Below are positions 12,297 through 18,548 of a stretch of DNA of 21,248 bases, piece after piece. Made by a program: the position numbers and the translations under genes. The stretch's first letter is position 1. Every line of letters starts with the position of its first letter. Source of the DNA: a virus; IMG/VR virus record IMGVR_UViG_3300029787_000360, positions 1 through 21,248 of that record. The stretch is one strand, 5' to 3'. The notes beneath the pieces were generated by a model. The model saw only the letters and a list, made by a program, of their open reading frames with translations. It was not told the origin of the DNA and searched no databases.

Positions 12297-12560
12297 ATGG
12301 CTTATGCAGCAAGTGGTCTTTGTAGATTAAATGGAGATTCAAATGGGAATCTTTGGACTTACAATACAACCGATGCTATTGCAGCTGTAAATAGTGCAAA
12401 CTATTTTAATGATGCAGCAAATATGTTAAAGGTTCGTGATGTAATTATTGTCAAAGACACTAATACACCAACCACTAATTTTGTTACTGTTCTTTCAAAT
12501 AATGGTTCAGCTGTCGATGTTTCAGACGGAACTGCTATTGCAGAAACAGATGGTGACTAG
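12297..12560 (+). CDS. Small post-capsid protein, possible capsid decoration protein (87 aa)
   Basis: Reads MAYAASGLCRLNGDSNGNLW, then TYNTTDAIAAVNSANYFNDAANMLKVRDVIIVKDTNTPTTNFVTVLSNNGSAVDVSDGTAIAETDGD. The pattern LxxxxGxxNGxLWxYxTxDAxAxVNxxxYF followed by a beta-rich end is one I know from small proteins directly after coat genes in many phages. An AGGAGGG site 6 bases before the ATG suggests high expression, and the terminator follows 3 bases after the stop. Together these fit a head decoration or fibre-base protein, but that is inference. Confidence 0.6.
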   Translation: MAYAASGLCRLNGDSNGNLWTYNTTDAIAAVNSANYFNDAANMLKVRDVIIVKDTNTPTTNFVTVLSNNGSAVDVSDGTAIAETDGD

Positions 12561-12562
12561 GG

Positions 12563-12596
12563 AGAATGGGGGGATAACACCCCCCATTTTATTATT
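12563..12596 (+). terminator. Rho-independent terminator after capsid genes
   Basis: AATGGGGGG (12565-12573) pairs with CCCCCCATT (12580-12588) around a 6-base loop; two more pairs (G-U, A-U) extend the stem outward. The tail TTTTATTATT is T-rich but interrupted, so termination may be partial. It separates the head genes from the tail genes and ends at the ATG of tail tubular protein A, which has no ribosome site of its own. Confidence 0.75.
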
Positions 12597-13187
12597 ATGG
12601 TAACAAGCACACCTGCAAATAGTGCAGTCGATATTGCAAGTAGAGCATTAATTTTAATTGGTGCTGAACCTATTACATCCTTTGGTGATGGTACAACGGA
12701 ATCACTTATAACTTCTAACCTTTATGAAGATATAGCACGAACAGCATTAGTTAATGCTCGTTGGAGATTTGCTACAAATCAAGCTGTATTAAATTTATTA
12801 AGTGATGCACCAACAGGTCGTTATGATAAAGCTTACCAATTACCAGAAAATACATTAATGGTTCATGCTGTAACAGTTAATGATGCTTTAATTGATTATC
12901 AAATCTATGGTAATATGATTTACGCAGATACAAATGAAGCTGATTCTGTTGTTGTAGATTTTACATTTAGAGCAAGTGAAGTTGATTGGGCTTCTTATTT
13001 TTCTCTTGCTGTAGAATATGCACTGGCAGTTCCTTTATCTTTTTCTTTAGCTAGAGATGCAAGTCTAGGTAATTTAATGCAACAGCAAGCAACAGCACTT
13101 ATGGCTAAAGCAAGAAGTATAGATTCACAACAGCAAACAACACGCAAACTTGTAACATCGAGATTCATTACGAATAGGAGGAGTTAA
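12597..13187 (+). CDS. Tail tubular protein A, T7 gp11-like (196 aa)
   Basis: AVDIASRALILIGAEPITSF followed by LYEDIARTALVNARWRFATNQAVLN, AYQLPENTLMVHAVTV, IDYQIYGNMIYAD and FTFRASEVDWASYFSLAVEYALAVPLSFSLARDASL is the classic pattern of tail tubular protein A (gatekeeper/adaptor). This protein forms the ring between portal and nozzle. T7 gp11 has 196 residues, the same length. The ATG lies directly behind the terminator hairpin with no visible Shine-Dalgarno; no better in-frame start is seen. Its stop overlaps the next gene as TAATG. Confidence 0.9.
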   Translation: MVTSTPANSAVDIASRALILIGAEPITSFGDGTTESLITSNLYEDIARTALVNARWRFATNQAVLNLLSDAPTGRYDKAYQLPENTLMVHAVTVNDALIDYQIYGNMIYADTNEADSVVVDFTFRASEVDWASYFSLAVEYALAVPLSFSLARDASLGNLMQQQATALMAKARSIDSQQQTTRKLVTSRFITNRRS

Positions 13188-15760
13188 TGCAAAAAGCAAA
13201 AATTCCTATTCAAAATTTTCAATATGGTGAAGTAAGTCCTGCACTTGTTTCCAGAACAGATACAGAGATTTATAGAAATTCTGCTCAACGATTGCAGAAT
13301 TTTTTTCTACGAGCAGAAGGTGGTGTTGTAAAACGATCAGGTACAAAACATATTTATACCTATGACATTACGCAAAACAATACAGCCTGTACAATTACAG
13401 TAACAGATTATGCTAATATAGCTGTAGGTGCATTTATAACATTAACAACATCAGCAGGAGTAGAAGTTGTTTTTACAGCAGAAACAGCAGGTGCTTCATC
13501 ACCTTCTGATTCTCAAGGCTTTAGACCAAATACAAATAATGATACTACAGCAGATAATATTCAAGCAGCGATTAATACTCATGCAAGTTTTACAGTAGCT
13601 AATCCTGCTTCAAATGTTATTACAGTTACAGAAACGTCACCTAATCCAACAGGTTTTTTAACAGCAACAAGTTCAGATGGAACACGATTAGCTGTTACAA
13701 GTCAGGCTAGAAATAGAACACAACAAGCAAGACTTGTTCCTTTTATTTTCTCAGATGACGAGCGATATATAATATCTTTAGAAAATGCAAAGATACGATG
13801 CTTTCAAGTAAGTACAGCAGATGTTGTATCATTGGTTGCAACGATTACGCAGGATACAGATAGTGCTGCTGTACCATTCTCAGATGAAAAAATACATGAA
13901 ATATCTTATGCTCAATCTGGTGATACAATGTTTCTTGCACATCAATCATTTCCAATTAAAAAACTTGTAAGAACAGGATTAACATCTTTTGAATTACAAA
14001 CATTTGATTTTGATACAAATGCAGATAGCACTCTTATTCATCAACCTTATAGTAAATTTCATACTACAGGATTAACAATAGACCCAAGTGCTTCAACAGG
14101 AAGTGGTGTTACAGTAACAGCAAGTGCAAGTTACTTTGAATCAAATCATGTAGGTGTAACATTACGTTATCATAATAGTGAAATACTTATTACTGGATTT
14201 ACAAGTGCTACTGTTGTTACAGGAACAGTACAAGGTAATTTAAAACAACAATTAGATATAAATGCTTTAAGAACAATAGATGGTTCTGCATCTATAGAAA
14301 TTACTCATGTTGCTCATGGATTAAGTACAAACGATTCAATAGCTATAACAGAAGCTGCAACTGTTGCAGGATTAACAGCAGGTAATATTAATGGTACACG
14401 CACAGTTACATCTGTTGTCGATGAAAATAGATATAGAATTACTGCTGCAAGTGGTACAGCAAACGCATCTGTAGATGGTGGAGGTGCGCCTGTTATAACA
14501 ACTCATGCACCAACAACAGATTTTAGTGAGCAGTCTTATTCTTTAGTTCGTGGTTATCCTGCTGCTGTTGCTTTCCATGAAGGACGATTATGGTTTGGTG
14601 GATCAACATCACAGCCAGATACATTATGGGGTAGTAAGTCAAATGAGTTTTTTAACTTTGATTTAGGTACTGCTGCTGATAATGATTCTATAGAATTGCT
14701 TGCAAGTATAGGTGAGATTAATACAATACGACATATTGTTTCTAATCGTGATCTACAAGTGTTTACATCTACGTCAGAGTTTTATGTACCTGCTTTTCAA
14801 AACTCACCTATTACTCCTACGAATGCACAGATAAAAAGACAGACACCATTTGGTGCTTCGTTTGCTAAACCTTTTGTGTTTGATGGTTCAACATTATATG
14901 CTCAAGCATCAGGTTCAGCAGTAGCAGAATATTTATATAATGATTCTCAAAATGCTTATGCTTCCCAAAGTATATCAACAGTATCATCTCATTTAATTAA
15001 ATCACCACATCAAATGGCTGTTCTTCAAGGATCAACAACACGACCAGAAGCATATCTCTTTGCTATTAATAATGATGGAACAATAGCAGTATTTAATGCA
15101 AACAGAGCAGAGGGTAAAGCAGGGTGGACTGAGTTTACAACAAATGGTGTGTTTGAATCTATTTGTGTTATTGATACAAATGTATATGTAACAGCTTGGT
15201 TTGATACTGGTGCAGGTACAAAGAAGTTATATATAATGCAATTTGATTCAACAAAGAATTTAGATTTAAGTCGTGATTATGTAACAAGTGCAACCAGTAC
15301 AATAGCAGGTGTATCATCAGATTGGGTTAATGGTGCAGTCTTAGATGTAATAACAGAAACAGATTATGTTGGTCAGTTTACTATGGCAAGCAGTAAGATA
15401 GATACAAGTTCAAGGGAAGCTGTACCTATTAATAGAAAAGTAGAAATAGGATATACATTTCCTGTTAGTTTAAAACTTAATCCTCTTGATATAGCTTTAC
15501 AACAAGGACCACTTACAGGTGAGCCACGATCTGTTAATAAAGTTATTGTTGATATGAGTGATACTGGTGCAATATCAGTTAATAATAATAGTTTAATTAT
15601 ACGACAAACAACAGACGATTTTAGTATTGGTCGTTCCAATTTTACAGGTAAAAAAGAGTTTCGATTGCTTGGTTATTCTAAAGACCCACAGGTAACAGTT
15701 AGTCAATCTGCACCTCTTTCTTTACAAATAAATGGTTTAGTAGCGGAGGTAACTTTCTAA
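13187..15760 (+). CDS. Tail tubular protein B (nozzle), T7 gp12-like (857 aa)
   Basis: IQNFQYGEVSPALVSRTDTE, LQNFFLRAEGGVVKRSGTKH and, later, RGYPAAVAFHEGRLWFGGSTSQPDTLWGSKSNEFFNFD and FTSTSEFYVPA are hallmarks of tail tubular protein B. This beta-propeller nozzle prolongs the tail tube. The protein is somewhat longer than T7 gp12 (794). Two segments look inserted: about residues 60-178, between the conserved GGVVKRSGT and RLVPFIFSD parts, and about 350-450, a beta domain with ITHVAHGLSTNDSIAI before the RGYPAAVAF part. The start at TAATG has GGAGGAG upstream. Its stop overlaps the next start as TAATG. Confidence 0.9.
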   Translation: MQKAKIPIQNFQYGEVSPALVSRTDTEIYRNSAQRLQNFFLRAEGGVVKRSGTKHIYTYDITQNNTACTITVTDYANIAVGAFITLTTSAGVEVVFTAETAGASSPSDSQGFRPNTNNDTTADNIQAAINTHASFTVANPASNVITVTETSPNPTGFLTATSSDGTRLAVTSQARNRTQQARLVPFIFSDDERYIISLENAKIRCFQVSTADVVSLVATITQDTDSAAVPFSDEKIHEISYAQSGDTMFLAHQSFPIKKLVRTGLTSFELQTFDFDTNADSTLIHQPYSKFHTTGLTIDPSASTGSGVTVTASASYFESNHVGVTLRYHNSEILITGFTSATVVTGTVQGNLKQQLDINALRTIDGSASIEITHVAHGLSTNDSIAITEAATVAGLTAGNINGTRTVTSVVDENRYRITAASGTANASVDGGGAPVITTHAPTTDFSEQSYSLVRGYPAAVAFHEGRLWFGGSTSQPDTLWGSKSNEFFNFDLGTAADNDSIELLASIGEINTIRHIVSNRDLQVFTSTSEFYVPAFQNSPITPTNAQIKRQTPFGASFAKPFVFDGSTLYAQASGSAVAEYLYNDSQNAYASQSISTVSSHLIKSPHQMAVLQGSTTRPEAYLFAINNDGTIAVFNANRAEGKAGWTEFTTNGVFESICVIDTNVYVTAWFDTGAGTKKLYIMQFDSTKNLDLSRDYVTSATSTIAGVSSDWVNGAVLDVITETDYVGQFTMASSKIDTSSREAVPINRKVEIGYTFPVSLKLNPLDIALQQGPLTGEPRSVNKVIVDMSDTGAISVNNNSLIIRQTTDDFSIGRSNFTGKKEFRLLGYSKDPQVTVSQSAPLSLQINGLVAEVTF

Positions 15761-16218
15761 TGTGTAATCCAACAGCAGCAGTTATAGGAACGATTGTAGG
15801 AACAGGAGCACAAATTAAAGCTGCTAAAGATCAAGGTAAAGCAGCACAACAAGCTGCTCAAATGAATGCAAAGCAAGCTATTATTGAAAATGAAAACAAT
15901 AAATTACAAGCAAGACAATTTGTAAATGCTCGCCTTGAACAACTTGATAAAGCAATGGAAGTAAATAATGCTATGTTTGCTTATGCTAATCGTGCCGATC
16001 AATCTATAGACGCATTTAGAAAAGCAGAAGCTGATATAGCTTATAGAGATATAGATAGAGGAACAACTCAAGCTATGATTACTGGCGCTCAATCTTTAAT
16101 GAGAGGACAACAGGAAATACAAAGAGGTCGTATTGCTCAACAAACAGCAAGAATACAAACAGCTTCTATGCTTGGTTCTGGCATTTATCAATTATCACAA
16201 ATAAAATATACTTCATGA
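15760..16218 (+). CDS. Internal virion protein, T7 gp14-like (152 aa)
   Basis: MCNPTAAVIGTIVGTGAQIK, with a hydrophobic N-terminal segment (residues 5-18), is followed by a long Ala/Gln-rich helical body (AAKDQGKAAQQAAQMNAKQAIIENENNKLQARQF...) and a Gln/Arg-rich end. Position after tail tubular protein B and the MCxPT start followed by a short membrane-like helix fit the gp14-type internal core protein. That protein is ejected first and forms a pore in the outer membrane. T7 gp14 has 196 residues; this one is shorter. GGAGG lies about 10 bases before the start. Confidence 0.7.
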   Translation: MCNPTAAVIGTIVGTGAQIKAAKDQGKAAQQAAQMNAKQAIIENENNKLQARQFVNARLEQLDKAMEVNNAMFAYANRADQSIDAFRKAEADIAYRDIDRGTTQAMITGAQSLMRGQQEIQRGRIAQQTARIQTASMLGSGIYQLSQIKYTS

Positions 16219-16226
16219 GAAATTAG

Positions 16227-17288
16227 ATGGCTCGTATTATTAAACAACAAACACAGTTTAGAAATCAAAATATTGGTTTAGTAAGATTTGAAAACTTACA
16301 GACACCAAAAACACAAGCTATTCTTAATGCTGTTGATAAAGGCAATCAAATACTTCTGCGTGAAGTAGAAAAAGATATGAAAAAACAAACCGACAAAATG
16401 GTTGGTGAATATACAATATCGCAACTTACAGCAATAGATGATGAAACAGGTGCGCCTGAGTTATTAAGTTTAAAAAATTTAGCAGGTATGGGTGCAAATC
16501 AAAGAGAACGATATACTGCACTTGTTAAACAAAATCATGCAAATGCTATTGAACAAGATATTAAATATCGTGTGGGTATATTAAAACGTAAATATAAAAC
16601 AATACCTAACGGTGCAGATGAATTTGTAAAAGCAACACAGAATTTTGCAGAAACTTATATTAATGATCTGGGTAATGCTCAAGGAGAGTATCGTTCTTTT
16701 ATAGAAAATGCAGCAACAAGATCAATACAAGACAATGAGCTTATTCTTAGAGAACAAAGAGCAATAACTGAGTTTAATAATCAATCAGAAAGAAATCAAA
16801 ATGAAGTTCGTAAAATACATAATGATGCAATTATACAAGCATCATTTACAAAAAATGGAGAAATTGCTCCATTAGAACAAATACTTAATTTATTTACACT
16901 TGCAGACAATCAAGCAAAACTTAATCCAGATGATTTAACTTCTCAAGCACTTATTCAAGAGGGAAAAGTTGCTCTTGCAACAGCTTTAAATAGTCGATTA
17001 AGTTTAGAAGGTACGTTAAATTCACAACAAAAAATTGCTTATAAAGGATTTTTAACAGGTAGAAAAAGCGCACAAGAGTTTATAAAAGTAGCTCCTGAAT
17101 TTGAACAAGAAATTGAATTAATATTAGACGGTTTTGTAGCAAGTAATAATAGTGCAAGCTTAAAAAATAATTTTGAAGTATCTTTTGGTAAAGCAAATTC
17201 TACAACTGCTAAAGGAATAGAATATCAACGGGCTAAAGATGCTGCTGCTACAAATAAAAATTCAGTAGAAGCTCAAGAAGTTATTTGA
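16227..17288 (+). CDS. Internal virion protein, N-terminal half of a gp15-like protein (353 aa)
   Basis: MARIIKQQTQFRNQNIGLVR, then FENLQTPKTQAILNAVDKGN and a long helical Gln/Asn/Lys-rich body. The opening (short basic start, then a segment like QxxNIGLVRF) and the place between gp14-like and gp16-like genes fit the gp15-type core protein. T7 gp15 has 747 residues; this frame and the next total 773. The frame ends at TGA 17286-17288, and a new frame begins with TTG overlapping by four bases. One extra base in ATTTGAC (17283-17289) would join both. Ribosome signal is weak. Confidence 0.6.
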   Translation: MARIIKQQTQFRNQNIGLVRFENLQTPKTQAILNAVDKGNQILLREVEKDMKKQTDKMVGEYTISQLTAIDDETGAPELLSLKNLAGMGANQRERYTALVKQNHANAIEQDIKYRVGILKRKYKTIPNGADEFVKATQNFAETYINDLGNAQGEYRSFIENAATRSIQDNELILREQRAITEFNNQSERNQNEVRKIHNDAIIQASFTKNGEIAPLEQILNLFTLADNQAKLNPDDLTSQALIQEGKVALATALNSRLSLEGTLNSQQKIAYKGFLTGRKSAQEFIKVAPEFEQEIELILDGFVASNNSASLKNNFEVSFGKANSTTAKGIEYQRAKDAAATNKNSVEAQEVI

Positions 17289-18547
17289 CTAAATTTAATA
17301 CTTTTAACGCTCAAGCTAGAAGTGAAATAAATAATTTACTTAATGGTTCTTTATCAGATGATGCTGCTAGAAATGTTGTAAATTCATTATTAGAACTTTC
17401 ATCATCACCAAAAATAATAGATGGAAAAGCTGCTCAAATTGATAATTTATTTGGTGTAAATTCTAATGTTGTTTTAATTGATGGTAAAGAAGCAAACCAA
17501 GAATTAAAAGATAAACTTCAAGCAACTTTATTTATAATACAAGAAAAAGGTGCTGCTGGTAATGAAGAACAAATTCGCTCAATTATACAAAATTTAAATA
17601 GAACAGATTTTGATATAGAAAATGCTTTTAATAATAGATTTAGATTAAATGATAAAGACGCCACTATTAATAATTTTTTAAGAAATGATGTATTTAAAGG
17701 AATACCAATATCACAAGCAGAAATAAATCGTTATATTCCTATGGTTAATTATTTAACAAAATTTGAAGAAGATGATAAAGGTGTAAATATTTCTAAACCA
17801 CAATTAAAAAAAGCAGTTTTAGGAATGTATAATCGACATTACCATAATCCTCATGAATTTGAAATTGGAGTTGGAGGAAAATTTAGAAAAGGTGAAAAAA
17901 TAAATGGTTCTCTTTCAACATTACCAAATAATTTATTACTTGAAGCAGAAGAAATAATGGAAAGAGAATTAAATCAAGCATTAGATAGCGTTAATGGTAA
18001 AAAATATACATTTAAAACACCAGAAAATGAAACAGAAGAACAAGCATTTTTATTTGTTTATGCTCCTATTGGTTTAACACCTCAATATATTGCTGTTGAT
18101 GCTGACTTAAATCCTATTTATTGGAATCCAAATCAAGGAGCAATAGATGCAGGAAGAGATATACAAGATATTACACCTTCATCTCAAGTATTTGAACCTT
18201 TAGCTTGGTCAAGAGATGAATTTAAAGTAAGTGTTTTTGAAAAAGTTGATGATAAACCACCAATACCTAGAAAAACATTATCGCAAGCACAAGCAGATGC
18301 TCCAGAAACAAGTAAAGCATTTGTTTCAGATTCATTAAGCACTTCTACTAGAATAGAAAATATAAATAAATTATCTCCATCTCCTATTTCACAAGAAGTT
18401 ATACCATTATCAAAACAACAAAAAATACAACAACAACAAATTTTTGAAAGAACTAAAAAAATGAAAGGTTCTGAGCAAAATATAAGGACAAAAGAATATC
18501 ATTCTAATCCTTTTCAAGCATTAAGAGATAAATTATCAGGTAAGTAA
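17285..18547 (+). CDS. Internal virion protein, C-terminal half of a gp15-like protein (420 aa)
   Basis: The reading frame opens at a TTG overlapping the upstream stop (TTGA). There is no in-frame ATG for roughly the first 180 codons, and only a poor GAAG-type ribosome site. The product (MTKFNTFNAQARSEINNLLN...) continues the helical Asn/Gln/Lys-rich character of the previous one. The C-terminal 100 residues are polar and repetitive (SKQQKIQQQQIFERTKKMKG). It is either a separate coupled gene or, more likely in my view, the second half of one gp15-type gene interrupted by a single-base loss or sequencing error. No enzymatic motif is recognised. Confidence 0.55.
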   Translation: MTKFNTFNAQARSEINNLLNGSLSDDAARNVVNSLLELSSSPKIIDGKAAQIDNLFGVNSNVVLIDGKEANQELKDKLQATLFIIQEKGAAGNEEQIRSIIQNLNRTDFDIENAFNNRFRLNDKDATINNFLRNDVFKGIPISQAEINRYIPMVNYLTKFEEDDKGVNISKPQLKKAVLGMYNRHYHNPHEFEIGVGGKFRKGEKINGSLSTLPNNLLLEAEEIMERELNQALDSVNGKKYTFKTPENETEEQAFLFVYAPIGLTPQYIAVDADLNPIYWNPNQGAIDAGRDIQDITPSSQVFEPLAWSRDEFKVSVFEKVDDKPPIPRKTLSQAQADAPETSKAFVSDSLSTSTRIENINKLSPSPISQEVIPLSKQQKIQQQQIFERTKKMKGSEQNIRTKEYHSNPFQALRDKLSGK

Positions 18548-18548
18548 T

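Noticed and set aside
17251-17288. Programmed -1 frameshift between the two gp15-like frames
   Set aside because: No X XXY YYZ heptamer in the correct frame before the stop and no obvious downstream stem; a missing base or coupled start explains it better.
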